From: CAYMEV01 sp964389675 [NCBI: uncultured Candidatus Sumerlaeota bacterium]
GTDB taxonomy: Bacteria; CAYMEV01
Length of the DNA stretch: 26,624 bases
Direction of reading: 5' to 3'
Assembly (NCBI GenBank): GCA_964389675.1
Contig: CAYMEV010000019.1
Span: 1-26,624 of the forward strand
Shown: one piece after another, positions 14,297 through 23,014 of the stretch
Numbering within the stretch: position 1 is the first letter of the stretch
Layout of the letters: the number at the start of each line of letters is the position of its first letter
Notes under the pieces: generated by a model
What the model was told of the DNA's origin: nothing
Databases searched by the model: none
Seen by the model: only the letters and a program-made list of their open reading frames with translations
Position numbers and translations under genes: made by a program

Positions 14297-15781
14297 CTAT
14301 TGCCCGCCACGGACCGGCCAGACATAGAAGTCTTCTGTCTTTGCGAAATCCTGTACCCTGCCACACTCTATACTGATTGTCTGGCACCGGGCATTAGGGT
14401 AAGAGGCACAGGAGGTAGAAGACCAGTAGAGGTAGGACTGAACATTAATAAAGGGATACCCATCAGTCAGGCAGGGACCATACTCCCCGCAGTCTATCAA
14501 ACTGTGGATCTCACGGATATTAGGCATGCGCCAGTCATTATATCCTCCATAATCAAGATTATTGCAGTAGTCTATTGCCTCATTCCAGAGCATTCTTCCA
14601 CCAAGATTAGCCTCCCGAGGCCATATAAGCCCTGTAAAATTGTCTCTGACTGTCTGATCGCCATTATCCTTAAACCTTGAATCAGGCCAGGTAACTCCCA
14701 TCTGCAAATCGCCGTCATCACCAGGCCTGAAACATATTGTCTGGCCTGTCACAGGGACTGGAGCATCACCATCAGAAATACTGCGTACAGACCAGACATA
14801 ATTGGTTTCTATTTTCGGGCAAAACTTGATATGGCCCTTGCACATATCAACGCGCCAGGCAGAATTGGCAAGATAAAAATTTGTTGAAGATGACCAGTAG
14901 AAGTTGTTCTGAAAACTGGTATGGACATGCTCAAAGGGATGACCTTCAGCTAAGGCGGGAGCCTTCTCAGAATAGTCAATAAGGCTGTGAAGCTCGTGCA
15001 TATTTGGAAGGCGCCAGTCATCATAGCCTGCAAGATCTAGGCCATTACAGCAGTCTACAGCATCTTCCCATGTTATTTTCCCGCAAAGATCAGCATTCTT
15101 TGTCCACATTAGGCCTGTCAGCATGTCCGTGACTGTGCCATCGCCATTATTTATAAAACGCGGCTCAGGCCAGGGAACTCCCATCTGAAGGTCACCATCA
15201 TCACCAGGCAAGTAGGATATGGTCTGTCCGGTTTCCGGGACCCTATTATAGTGAGGATAGCAATAAAATGCTACTCCCTCATAAGCCCAGCTGGAAAGCT
15301 GCATTACTATATCCCTTTCCGCCTCGCTTGCAGTATAGAAATGATTTCCTTGTACACTGTTGAACAGACGGTACACAGGCGTGGTATCCACAGAAAAGTC
15401 TTCAAATACCCAGAACTTAATGCCTTCGTAATTATACTGGGGAAGCTGCAATACATTATCCCTCTCTTCCTCGCTAATTGTATAAAAATGAAATCCTGTA
15501 TTTGTGTTAAAAAAACGGAAGACAGGCCTTGTTCCTGCCCTCTGGAAAGAATAGACATCAAACATTCTGCCCTCCAGGACCCACTGGGAAAGATTATTTA
15601 TTATATGGTCCCTCTCTATCTTAGATACGGTATATAAATGGCCGCCGCTGGCTGTATTGAAAAAACGGTAAACCGGAACAGGGCATCCAGTACTACAAAG
15701 GAGAATATCACCTTCCTGGTAGCCTGTCATTGCTGAAGAAATTACAATAACAGCTAAAACAAAGAAAAAAGACTGCTTCAT
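14297..15781 (-). CDS. Secreted protein with three DUF5648-like and two DUF1566 (Lcl-like) domains
   Basis: I start at ATG 15781, which has AAGGAGG upstream and leads straight into a signal peptide (M-K-Q-S-F-F-F-V-L-A-V-I-V). An upstream in-frame ATG at 15853 would put 24 Cys-rich residues before it. In the 494-residue product, residues about 36-80, 86-125 and 135-175 are three copies of the DUF5648-type unit, with signature V-x-R-x-F-N-x-x-x-G-x-H-x-Y-T followed by S-E-x-E-R-D. Residues about 205-335 and 368-494 are two DUF1566 / Lcl C-terminal-like domains, each with G-L-x-W, W-x-x-A-x-x-x-C-N, Y-x-D-W-R-x-P-N, L-H/I-H-S-L-I-D and Y-W-S-S-T/S, joined by duplicated linkers (G-Q-T-I-x-x-x-P-G-D-D-G-D-L-Q-M-G-V). 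Both domain types are extracellular and of unknown binding target; a surface or matrix protein is likely. Confidence 0.85.
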   Translation of the reverse strand: MKQSFFFVLAVIVISSAMTGYQEGDILLCSTGCPVPVYRFFNTASGGHLYTVSKIERDHIINNLSQWVLEGRMFDVYSFQRAGTRPVFRFFNTNTGFHFYTISEEERDNVLQLPQYNYEGIKFWVFEDFSVDTTPVYRLFNSVQGNHFYTASEAERDIVMQLSSWAYEGVAFYCYPHYNRVPETGQTISYLPGDDGDLQMGVPWPEPRFINNGDGTVTDMLTGLMWTKNADLCGKITWEDAVDCCNGLDLAGYDDWRLPNMHELHSLIDYSEKAPALAEGHPFEHVHTSFQNNFYWSSSTNFYLANSAWRVDMCKGHIKFCPKIETNYVWSVRSISDGDAPVPVTGQTICFRPGDDGDLQMGVTWPDSRFKDNGDQTVRDNFTGLIWPREANLGGRMLWNEAIDYCNNLDYGGYNDWRMPNIREIHSLIDCGEYGPCLTDGYPFINVQSYLYWSSTSCASYPNARCQTISIECGRVQDFAKTEDFYVWPVRGGQ

Positions 15782-15952
15782 AAAATCCTCCTTAAAACAA
15801 ATTCCTTTACACAGGGTCGAACATCTTGAACTATACCCCGAGCAAAAATCCATTGATACTTAAAAAGTATAATAACAGATGTTTTAAAAGTCAAGTCCCT
15901 AAGGGATTTTTAGAAAGCTCTGTGTAAGAAAGTATGACAGCTTTAATTATTT

Positions 15953-15981
15953 TTGATTATTGCATAATGCTATTTTATAAT
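15953..15981 (+). promoter_or_regulatory. Promoter of the 16045 pseudogene, duplicated with it
   Basis: TTGATT (15953-15958), a 17-base spacer, then a perfect TATAAT (15976-15981). The same arrangement stands upstream of the intact paralogue (TTGCTT 19730-19735, TATAAT 19753-19758), and the sequence between promoter and start codon is also conserved. Confidence 0.6.
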
Positions 15982-16044
15982 AGGTGTAATTTTTTTTATA
16001 TACATTGTTCATCGCTTTTTATTAAATAGCAGAGAGTTGATTGT

Positions 16045-16519
16045 ATGAAAGTCTCAGAACTAAAGTATCTGGTATTTGCTGTCTTTATTCTTTTTTCGCT
16101 GAATCAAGGGCAGATGGCATAAGCAGATCTGCAGTCTTTACCATATGATGCAGGGGATGGTCGAGGGGAACAATGAAGGATGAGAAAGAATTTAAAGCAT
16201 GGGTCTTCTATAATTTCGAGAATGGCGAGAAGGACCATGCAGATACAATGGCTGTCATTTTCCGGGATTATGTCGATGTAAAGGATAGAAATGATATATA
16301 CAGCTTTTATAAAGCCCTTAAAGAGCAGTATATTAAGGGCTATCCTAAAATTACATTTCAGCCCTATCAGATAGACAGTAAGAAGGTTAATCTTGGTACA
16401 TCCTATGATAATATAGGCGGAACACTATATACACTTACCATTTATTCAAAAGACTGCGTTTATAATACTTATCGCTACCGTTTTTCCACAAATATTTTCT
16501 TGTTCAACAGCTCATTATA
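16045..16519 (+). pseudogene. Truncated, frameshifted copy of the secreted-protein gene at 19821
   Basis: The start region (ATG 16045, AGAGAG upstream) encodes M-K-V-S-E-L-K-Y-L-V-F-A-V-F-I-L-F-S-L, nearly identical to the signal peptide of the gene at 19821. A deletion of roughly a dozen bases near 16101 then shifts the frame to a TAA at 16120-16122. The homologous frame is regained from before 16173 and runs through W-V-F-Y-N, D-T-M-A-V-I-F, D-Y-V-D-V-K-D, S-F-Y-K-A-L-K and G-T-S-Y-D to about 16467. There a one-base insertion shifts it again, so it ends in unrelated residues at TAA 16518-16520. It corresponds to only the first 150 or so of 468 residues. The fragment 16173-16520 could still be made but would lack a signal peptide. 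Confidence 0.85.
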
Positions 16520-16581
16520 AAATTAATATACAGATAACCCAATATTTGATATTTTATAGATATAATAAATAAGGAATAATC

Positions 16582-16764
16582 ATGAGCATAAAACTGAGAA
16601 GATATAAGATGTTTTCCAATTTAGAAAGGGTAAGCGGCCTGCTGAGAAATAATTTTCTGAAGTATCAGAAATACGGAAATATCTGCCAATCCCGCTCTGG
16701 ATACACCCATGTTTATCTGGAATATCATCAATTAAAAAATACCTGGAGGTTATTCCAATGCTGA
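16582..16764 (+). CDS. Possible small basic protein (60 aa), unrecognised
   Basis: AAGGAA lies before the ATG, and the frame overlaps the start of the next gene by seven bases. The 60 residues are rich in Arg, Lys, Tyr and Asn (L-R-R-Y-K, L-L-R-N-N-F-L-K-Y-Q-K-Y) with no signal peptide, membrane segment or known motif. It lies between a pseudogene and a real gene and may be a chance frame or leader peptide. Confidence 0.3.
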   Translation: MSIKLRRYKMFSNLERVSGLLRNNFLKYQKYGNICQSRSGYTHVYLEYHQLKNTWRLFQC

Positions 16765-17105
16765 ACAGAAGAATGGCTGTTTCTCTGATTGTGGGTGTGA
16801 TCCTTGGTTTTTTTTGTATTGCTGGTGCTTATGTAAGGTCAGGTTTTGAGATTAATTTTATATACCTGTCTGCATTATGGTACAACCGGGTCATAATGGG
16901 GCTGGTCATAGGACTGGCCGGCAACAGGGCATCTCTGCAAACGATACTGATCCGGGGTGCATTGCTTGGTCTTGCGGTTTCCCTGGCCTTCTACATTAAT
17001 ACATCCTTTCAGGATCATGCAAGCTTTGCTGCAGGGGTCATATATGGTATTATAATCGAATATTCCGCATTCAGGTTCGCTAAGGATAAAATTACGGGTA
17101 AATGA
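16758..17105 (+). CDS. Small integral membrane protein (115 aa)
   Basis: GGAGG a few bases before ATG 16758 supports the start. Four hydrophobic stretches (about residues 7-25, 33-57, 64-82 and 88-105), rich in Gly and Ala, indicate a polytopic inner-membrane protein. I do not recognise a family. The stop codon overlaps the start of the next gene in an ATGA, so the two are translationally coupled and probably work together or share regulation. Confidence 0.75.
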   Translation: MLNRRMAVSLIVGVILGFFCIAGAYVRSGFEINFIYLSALWYNRVIMGLVIGLAGNRASLQTILIRGALLGLAVSLAFYINTSFQDHASFAAGVIYGIIIEYSAFRFAKDKITGK

Positions 17106-17557
17106 GCATGTATATTCATTATGAGGTACTGAGGCTACTTAATGATCAGAAGTTCTGCTTTCTGGGTACAAGTCACAGGGAAAAACCACATTTATCGATG
17201 ATGAACTTTACCTATTGCCATGAAGAAAGGATTATTATCTTAAGCAGCAGAAAGGACACTGAAAAGGTAACCCAGATCAGCAATAACCCGAATGTTTCCA
17301 TTTTGCTCCATAACCTCAGTGATGATCCTGAAAGCCCTTTAAGCTGTACCATTGATGGTTATGCAGAAATATTAGAACCGGGTAAAGACATTAAATTCCG
17401 GGAAAAGCATTACAGGAAAAACAGTGACATGTCAGGATTTATAATCGGTGAGAATATAGCGGTAATTAAAATAGAGATAAAACATATACTTGTCTCGGAT
17501 TCTCATGACAGGGTATGGGAGTATCCTGCTGAAGAATTTTATTCCTTAACATCATGA
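17102..17557 (+). CDS. Pyridoxamine 5'-phosphate oxidase-like FMN-binding protein
   Basis: The 151-residue product has the split-barrel pattern of the PNPOx-like superfamily: an N-terminal helix (E-V-L-R-L-L-N-D-Q-K), strand F-C-F-L-G-T-S, P-H-L-S-M-M-N-F-T-Y, then I-I-I-L-S-S-R-K-D-T-E-K-V-T-Q-I-S-N-N-P-N-V-S-I-L-L and a G-Y-A-E-I-L strand. The S-S-R-K-x-T-x-K segment is where such proteins usually bind FMN phosphate. Members of this small single-domain group bind FMN or F420 or reduce small molecules; true PNPOx activity is not implied. It is translationally coupled to the membrane protein before it. Confidence 0.75.
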   Translation: MSMYIHYEVLRLLNDQKFCFLGTSHREKPHLSMMNFTYCHEERIIILSSRKDTEKVTQISNNPNVSILLHNLSDDPESPLSCTIDGYAEILEPGKDIKFREKHYRKNSDMSGFIIGENIAVIKIEIKHILVSDSHDRVWEYPAEEFYSLTS

Positions 17558-17686
17558 AGGTCAGGGATCAGCTGTCCATAAATTTTACGAAGCTGTTATA
17601 TGTCAGGATACAGCTTTCCAGGATACTCTTTTACCTCTCAGCATCATGCAGAAGGCTAAAACCCGGCAATACCATACGGTAGTTTA

Positions 17687-19504
17687 TTAGATCAATTTTC
17701 TGACAGTTTCCCAGATCGATTTGATAGCCTCAAATGCCGGGCCTTTCCCATATTCAAGTATGGTTTTACCTTCCATAAGGGCGTCATTTACATTGCGATC
17801 GAACGGGATCCTGCCAATGACCTGAGATCCGTATTTTTTACACATACTTTCAATTCTGGAAACCTGATGTTCATTCAGGTCAGATTTGTTTATGATTACC
17901 CTGGCAGGTATCCTAAAATGATCAGCCAGCTGAAATACCCTTTCCAGGTCATGAACTCCAGAAGTCGTTGGTTCTGTAATGATCAAGACAATATCCGTAC
18001 CCGACATGGAGGCAATAACAGGGCATCCGGTCCCGGGAGGGCCATCAGCCAGTATGTTTTTCATTTTATAGCGTTTTGCAAGTTTCGCAGCATGCTTTCG
18101 TACTTCACTGACAAGCCTGCCAGAGTTTTCTTCTGCTATACCGAGCCGAGCATGGACCATGGGGCCAAAATCAGTAGAAGAGACATACCACTGTCCATTG
18201 ATCATAGGCTCGCTTGTAATAGCTTCTACCGGGCATACTTTAGGACATAATCCGCACCCTTCACATGCGAGCGGATCGATTCGGTATGTCTTTTCTATTT
18301 TACTATTGGCAGGCCCGTCAAAACGAATGGCATTAAAGTGGCAGGCATCAGAACAAAGGCCGCAGGCAGTGCATTTGTCGGCATCAATGCGTGCATTGAC
18401 ACCCCCGGAAAAATCATGGCTTTCAATAACAGTAGGCTTGATAAGTAAATGCATATCAGCAGCATCCACATCATTATCAGCAATGATTTTGGCATCTGCC
18501 AGCTGTGCAAAGCTAGCAGAGATTGTTGTTTTCCCTGTACCGCCTTTTCCACTTATAATAGTGATCTCCCTGTAATTGTCATGATCCCCGTATGGAAAAT
18601 CATGTACCTCTGCTGTACTCACTTCAAAAATATCCTGCTCCGGTACAGGGGGAACTTTGGATCTTGCTAAATCTTTTATATTTTCATAGATTGAAAGCAT
18701 ATTGCTGTTAAATTCAGGGTATTCCTTTGCAAGAATACCACCTGATGAATATGCTACTGCATACTCCCTCTTAAAAGGGACCCGGCCTATAATTGGGATC
18801 CCTGTTTTTTCAGCATATTCGGCAATTATCCTGTCGTGGCCATCTGATCTGTTGATCAGGATCCCTGTTGGTACTTTCTGTTGAAGGGCCAATCCCGCTG
18901 CAAGCGCCAGGTCATTCAGGCCAAAAGGAGTCGGTTCTGTAACAAGTACAGCAACATCAGCATCCTGGGTTGCCTCAACGACCGGACAGGCCGTCCCCGG
19001 CGATGCATCAATGATATTTATCGCTTCGGGATCAATATACAATTTAACCGCCCTTACCACATTTGGCGCCAGAGCCTCGCTAATGTTCAAAAGGCCGTGA
19101 GCAAAAAAGAATTTCCCATCACTGGCAGACTGAACCTTCCCAATTGTTGCGGGTTTTTCTATCAATGCGTTCTCGGGACATACATATGAACAGGCACCGC
19201 ATGAATGACATAATTCATTGAAAATCATCACCTTGTCCGTTAGCACTGCAATAGCATTATAATTGCATGCTTTGGCACATTTTCCACAGTAGGTACATTT
19301 TTCAGGATCGAGTACCGGCTTCAATGCAGTCACCAGCTTTTTTTCATTGAATTCCGGCTGAACAAAGAGGTGATCGTTGGGTTCTTCCACATCACAGTCA
19401 AGAAGCCTGACCTGCTCCCCTGTATTTGAAAGCGAATAAGCTAAATTTACAGCTACTGTGGTTTTTCCAGTACCACCCTTACCACTTGCTATTGTTATTA
19501 TCAT
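17687..19504 (-). CDS. Tandem fusion of two MinD-superfamily P-loop ATPases with inserted ferredoxin domains
   Basis: This 605-residue cytoplasmic protein is made of two homologous halves. Each has a deviant Walker A motif S-G-K-G-G-T-G-K-T-T (residues 7-16 and 318-327) and a double [4Fe-4S] ferredoxin insert: cysteines 70, 73, 76, 80 and 99, 102, 105, 109 in the first half, and 378, 381, 384, 388 and 414, 417, 420, 424 in the second. Each also has a P-G-T-A/G-C-P-V segment and an I-N-R/K-S-D nucleotide-base motif. Single-unit versions (COG1149, about 290 residues) are usually encoded as two adjacent genes in anaerobes, beside dinitrogenase-cofactor-like proteins. Here they are joined by a linker at about 282-312. 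The likely role is iron-sulfur carrier, assembly or redox-linked ATPase; the partner is unknown, and the usual neighbours are absent. AGGAG upstream supports the ATG. Confidence 0.9.
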   Translation of the reverse strand: MIITIASGKGGTGKTTVAVNLAYSLSNTGEQVRLLDCDVEEPNDHLFVQPEFNEKKLVTALKPVLDPEKCTYCGKCAKACNYNAIAVLTDKVMIFNELCHSCGACSYVCPENALIEKPATIGKVQSASDGKFFFAHGLLNISEALAPNVVRAVKLYIDPEAINIIDASPGTACPVVEATQDADVAVLVTEPTPFGLNDLALAAGLALQQKVPTGILINRSDGHDRIIAEYAEKTGIPIIGRVPFKREYAVAYSSGGILAKEYPEFNSNMLSIYENIKDLARSKVPPVPEQDIFEVSTAEVHDFPYGDHDNYREITIISGKGGTGKTTISASFAQLADAKIIADNDVDAADMHLLIKPTVIESHDFSGGVNARIDADKCTACGLCSDACHFNAIRFDGPANSKIEKTYRIDPLACEGCGLCPKVCPVEAITSEPMINGQWYVSSTDFGPMVHARLGIAEENSGRLVSEVRKHAAKLAKRYKMKNILADGPPGTGCPVIASMSGTDIVLIITEPTTSGVHDLERVFQLADHFRIPARVIINKSDLNEHQVSRIESMCKKYGSQVIGRIPFDRNVNDALMEGKTILEYGKGPAFEAIKSIWETVRKLI

Positions 19505-19820
19505 ATCAAAGAATCTCCTGTTGAAATAGTATTTTTATATCCCACCAGTAATTTCAAGACGGATAGAGGAATACTTCTGACTTAAATTAGGCTGTAATAC
19601 CGAAAAGCAAATTAATTGATAGGAACTTCAATTTTCTCATATAACAAACCTTAGCATAATGATTAGGGGGTGTCAATGTTTCTGCTAAATTTTGATTTTT
19701 CTTCTCCGCACAATATAAAATTTATTTTTTTGCTTAATGGATAATGCTGTTTTATAATCGGTATAATTCCTTTTATATATACTGTTCACCGCTTTTAATA
19801 AATAGCAGAGAGGTGATTGT
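19505..19820. other. Divergent intergenic region
   Basis: These 316 bases separate the MinD-type gene (minus) from the secreted-protein gene (plus). The right part holds the promoter at 19730-19758 and a leader that is conserved in the pseudogene copy. On the left I see only the AGGAG of the MinD-type gene and no convincing minus-strand promoter. Confidence 0.5.
19730..19758 (+). promoter_or_regulatory. Promoter of the secreted two-gene module
   Basis: TTGCTT (19730-19735), a 17-base spacer and a perfect TATAAT (19753-19758). A second TATAAT lies at 19762-19767. The -10 position and the roughly 60-base leader are conserved in front of the paralogous pseudogene, which supports function. Confidence 0.6.
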
Positions 19821-21227
19821 ATGAAGATTTCAAGGCTGAATTATCTGGTACTTGCTGTCTTTATCCTGTTTTCCCTGACAGCCTTCCATGAATCAGAGGC
19901 TGATGACATAAGCAGATCAGCAGGCTTTAATATTGGATGCAAGGGCTGGTCGAGGGGAACACCGGCGGACGAGAAAGAATCAGAGGGATGGGTCTTCTAT
20001 AACTGCGAGAAGGGAAAGATGGATGACGCAGATACCATGGCCGTAATTTTCTGGGATTATGTCGATGTAAAAGATAAAAAAAATATAGACAGCTTTTATA
20101 AGGCGCTGAAAGACCAGTATGTTAGTGGCTATCCTAATATTACATTTCAGCCTTATCTGATAGATGGAAAAGAGGTGGAGCTCGGGACATCCTATGATGA
20201 TGAAGGAGGGACCCTTTATACACTTACTTTTCATGTAAAAGACCGCCTCTATAATATTATCGCTGTAAAATTTGGCCGTCATACGAAAATGCCTGATGAC
20301 CTAAAGAGGCTTTTTGCAAGTATCCGTACTGTAAAAGAACCTTCAAAATCAATACATACAATAAAATCAGCTGATCTTACTGCTGCTTCCCTTGTTTTCA
20401 GAAGGAGCGCGGCAAGAAGCTTTGATAAAGCAGTGAGATCTTTTGGCGGTGAAAATGCCTTTGATCTTATGCTGAATAAAACCATATACAGAAAAAATTC
20501 AGATGCATGGTCCATGCTTTTCAACGGGAGCTACATGCTGTTCAGTGCACCTGGACAGCAGAATGCTGTCACATGCTATTATAATCCACTCTTTGACACA
20601 GCTGTCCTGGTTCGATGGAAGATAAACACTTCAAGGATAATATCCATTGATAGCGCATCCCTGCTGACAGGGACCTGGCAGAATGGCCTGACCAGCCATG
20701 AGTTCTTCTCACCCAGGTGGATAATGAACAGCAGCAAACCTGAAACAGCAATATTCGATCAGACGAAAGCCTTTATAAGGCTTTTTGAAGAGAAATTCCC
20801 TCCCGAATCAAAATCGGACATATCTTTTCCGGGGCAGGCATCCCCTGCGCTTGTTCAGTCGGTATTTGATATGTGCAGGATGCAGATGGAGGCACTGGTA
20901 GCTCTGCAGGACCCGCAATTAAAAGAAATACAGAAATGTATAGGGGATTTCCGAAGTGCCTTTGTCAGGGGCAATAAGGCCAGTCTTGATTCAATGATAC
21001 CAGAAGCTAATCCTGTCAGAGCCCGGGAGCTTTTATCCCTCCCGGCGGAATGGCGGTCCGGTGCAGTGCCTGTATTTATAATGCCTGGAAGTGAGAAGAC
21101 CTGCATTTTCCTTGGCAATGATATTACACCGGGAAGCTATGTCATAATCTGCATAAACAGATCAGGCAGGCCTTCCATAAGCTCTGCAGGAGTATTATAC
21201 CAGTCAGGCATTAAAGGAGGAAAATAA
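19821..21227 (+). CDS. Secreted protein of unknown family (468 aa), parent of the 16045 pseudogene
   Basis: GAGAGG before ATG 19821 and a signal peptide (residues 1-27, cleavage near E-S-E-A) show an exported protein. Residues about 28-160, the part conserved in the pseudogene, are rich in aromatic and acidic residues (G-W-V-F-Y-N-C-E-K-G, D-T-M-A-V-I-F-W-D-Y, G-T-S-Y-D-D-E-G-G-T-L-Y-T-L-T-F) and look like an alpha/beta domain ending with a small-residue helix. Residues 185-330 and 330-468 appear as further globular parts, the latter with a helical stretch of M-Q-M-E-A-L-V-A-L-Q. Cysteines C40 and C62 could form a disulfide. I recognise no family. It overlaps the next gene by one base (TAATG), so the two form an operon and probably a functional pair. 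Confidence 0.8.
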   Translation: MKISRLNYLVLAVFILFSLTAFHESEADDISRSAGFNIGCKGWSRGTPADEKESEGWVFYNCEKGKMDDADTMAVIFWDYVDVKDKKNIDSFYKALKDQYVSGYPNITFQPYLIDGKEVELGTSYDDEGGTLYTLTFHVKDRLYNIIAVKFGRHTKMPDDLKRLFASIRTVKEPSKSIHTIKSADLTAASLVFRRSAARSFDKAVRSFGGENAFDLMLNKTIYRKNSDAWSMLFNGSYMLFSAPGQQNAVTCYYNPLFDTAVLVRWKINTSRIISIDSASLLTGTWQNGLTSHEFFSPRWIMNSSKPETAIFDQTKAFIRLFEEKFPPESKSDISFPGQASPALVQSVFDMCRMQMEALVALQDPQLKEIQKCIGDFRSAFVRGNKASLDSMIPEANPVRARELLSLPAEWRSGAVPVFIMPGSEKTCIFLGNDITPGSYVIICINRSGRPSISSAGVLYQSGIKGGK

Positions 21228-22597
21228 TGATATTTAATTATAAAATAAGATCATTCTCTATCCTAATGTTAGCTGTTTTTACCTGTTTATTCACTGCCCC
21301 CTGCTGTCTGGGTGAGCAGAACGGATTTGACCTCTCAGTGATCGATGATTTCAGGCTGAACCCGAATCTTGATAATTATGACAGGTTAGAAAAGTATATG
21401 GATAAATCACAGGGAGGCAATTCAGGCACAATTTCAAAAGCCATAGATCAGGGCCTTGATATAATGCGTGAATCGGAAAACGACTGGGGAGGGGCTTTAA
21501 AAACAGCGCTCCGCAATGTTGACGATACTGTGGCTCCTGATGCAAGGACAGGCTCCAATCTTTACAGGCTGGGCAAAGGCGCTGAAATATTTGATCTTTT
21601 GAGCAGAAGTGTCCTTGTCTATGATGAATATAATAAGGGAGAGGGCGGACATTCATATGATGCATCCGTACTTGCAGGCAGAGAGCTTACCAAGATGCTT
21701 GCCGGCAACTATATGGGAGGACTTGCAATAACAGCCCTTGCAGGCACATCAGCACCCATACTCTCAGCACTTGCAGTGGGCTATGTGGCAAGCAAGGGGG
21801 CTGAGGGCTTTCTTCAGCTGATGTTTGACGGGTATGATAAATTACAGGAAAGGTCAGGAAATCTCTCACAGACTCAGAGGAGCACTAAAATAAACAGTTA
21901 TCTTCAGGATGCAAAAGAGGAATTCAATATACCCGATAACGCAACTGTTACAACCTATAAAGATGAACTGGGAAATACAGTGACAGATACGACATGGACT
22001 GATCCTGATACAGATGAGAGCTACACCTGCACCCACTGGTACAATAAATACGGCCATGAGATGGGTTCTGATTTTGCAAGGACGGAATATGCAATGGCCG
22101 TAAGCGATGCATCCGGGGGAGAATACCATGAATCATCGAAAGCAACACTAAGAGATCTTATTGAAGGCAGAGACGATGATGGGCAGGAAGACGAGGATAA
22201 TGATTCCCGAAGCAGAGAAGACTCTGAGATCCTTGATTATGTAAACCCGTTAAAAGCATCAGCAACAGCAATGGTAGAGGGCGAGATATCATACGGAAAA
22301 GAGATTGCCACAATTACCACTACATTCACCCTTTCTTTTTATAATGTCGGTTCTCTTGCCAAAGGTTATGAGAAAGCCATACTTAATGTCACAGAGAAAA
22401 AGCCCAATGGCAGTAAATCCACGATGACATGGGTAGGGACATTCAGCGGAGGCCCGAACGGTATTTTCAGGCTTTCATGTAAGGAAGATGAAGTGGTATT
22501 CCGCCTTAAGAACGGCACTGCGACAGAATCCATTGACGGAATCGTGATGAAAGTAACAAGACCTGATGTTTTTAAGGGCTGGCCGGTAGGCTTTTAG
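21227..22597 (+). CDS. Secreted protein of unknown family (456 aa) with Ala/Gly-rich hydrophobic segment
   Basis: The start overlaps the previous stop (TAATG) with AAAGGAGG just upstream. Residues 1-29 are a signal peptide ending C-C-L-G. Residues about 158-196 form a long Ala/Gly-rich hydrophobic stretch (N-Y-M-G-G-L-A-I-T-A-L-A-G-T) reminiscent of glycine-zipper or membrane-inserting segments. Residues about 240-275 carry D/T-rich repeats (T-V-T-D-T-T-W-T-D-P-D-T-D), and residues 313-334 are strongly acidic. The C-terminal 110 residues look like a beta-sandwich (F-T-L-S-F-Y-N-V-G). No catalytic motif was found. Translational coupling suggests that it is made in step with the 468-residue protein, possibly as a secreted or membrane-inserted pair. 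Confidence 0.78.
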   Translation: MIFNYKIRSFSILMLAVFTCLFTAPCCLGEQNGFDLSVIDDFRLNPNLDNYDRLEKYMDKSQGGNSGTISKAIDQGLDIMRESENDWGGALKTALRNVDDTVAPDARTGSNLYRLGKGAEIFDLLSRSVLVYDEYNKGEGGHSYDASVLAGRELTKMLAGNYMGGLAITALAGTSAPILSALAVGYVASKGAEGFLQLMFDGYDKLQERSGNLSQTQRSTKINSYLQDAKEEFNIPDNATVTTYKDELGNTVTDTTWTDPDTDESYTCTHWYNKYGHEMGSDFARTEYAMAVSDASGGEYHESSKATLRDLIEGRDDDGQEDEDNDSRSREDSEILDYVNPLKASATAMVEGEISYGKEIATITTTFTLSFYNVGSLAKGYEKAILNVTEKKPNGSKSTMTWVGTFSGGPNGIFRLSCKEDEVVFRLKNGTATESIDGIVMKVTRPDVFKGWPVGF

Positions 22598-23014
22598 ACT
22601 TTTTCATCATCTCTGGGCATTCTTTATGATATTTATATGATGCTTTTTTAGCTGGAATTATAATTCCCAGATGCTAAAATAAGCCGGGATTGAGAATAAT
22701 CATCCTAATAATGCTGTTCTATAGGTATATTAATTTTAATATATTTATATATTAGCTCTTATATCTCATAAAACCTGAAAAAAATATCTATTGGAAAACA
22801 AGACAGGATCTTTTAAGCTTCCGGGTCTTTATGCTCTAAAACATATTATCCGGGTAATATCTGCAAAATCATCTTAAAAAAGTTGAGTTTCATGAAATTT
22901 ATTGCTATATTCATTTAAAATAAAGCTAACATATCTGCAGTTATGAGGATTGCAGACAGTCTGGAAAGGAAACAATAAATACATTAAATTATATAGAATA
23001 CTGGAGGTATTTAA
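22598..23014. other. AT-rich intergenic region before the modular secreted protein
   Basis: These 417 bases have no credible gene on either strand. The right part holds the candidate promoter at 22883-22911; the left part has only a weak hairpin (CATCAT/ATGATG followed by six T's near 22638-22650), too loose to call a terminator. Confidence 0.5.
22883..22911 (+). promoter_or_regulatory. Candidate promoter for the 1153-residue secreted protein
   Basis: TTGAGT (22883-22888), a 17-base spacer and TATATT (22906-22911, five of six). It would give a leader of about 95 bases before the GTG at 23015. Confidence 0.5.

Noticed and set aside
15782-15853. Upstream ATG for the DUF5648/DUF1566 protein
   Set aside because: It would put a Cys-rich 24-residue arm before a normal signal peptide; AAGGAGG stands right before 15781.
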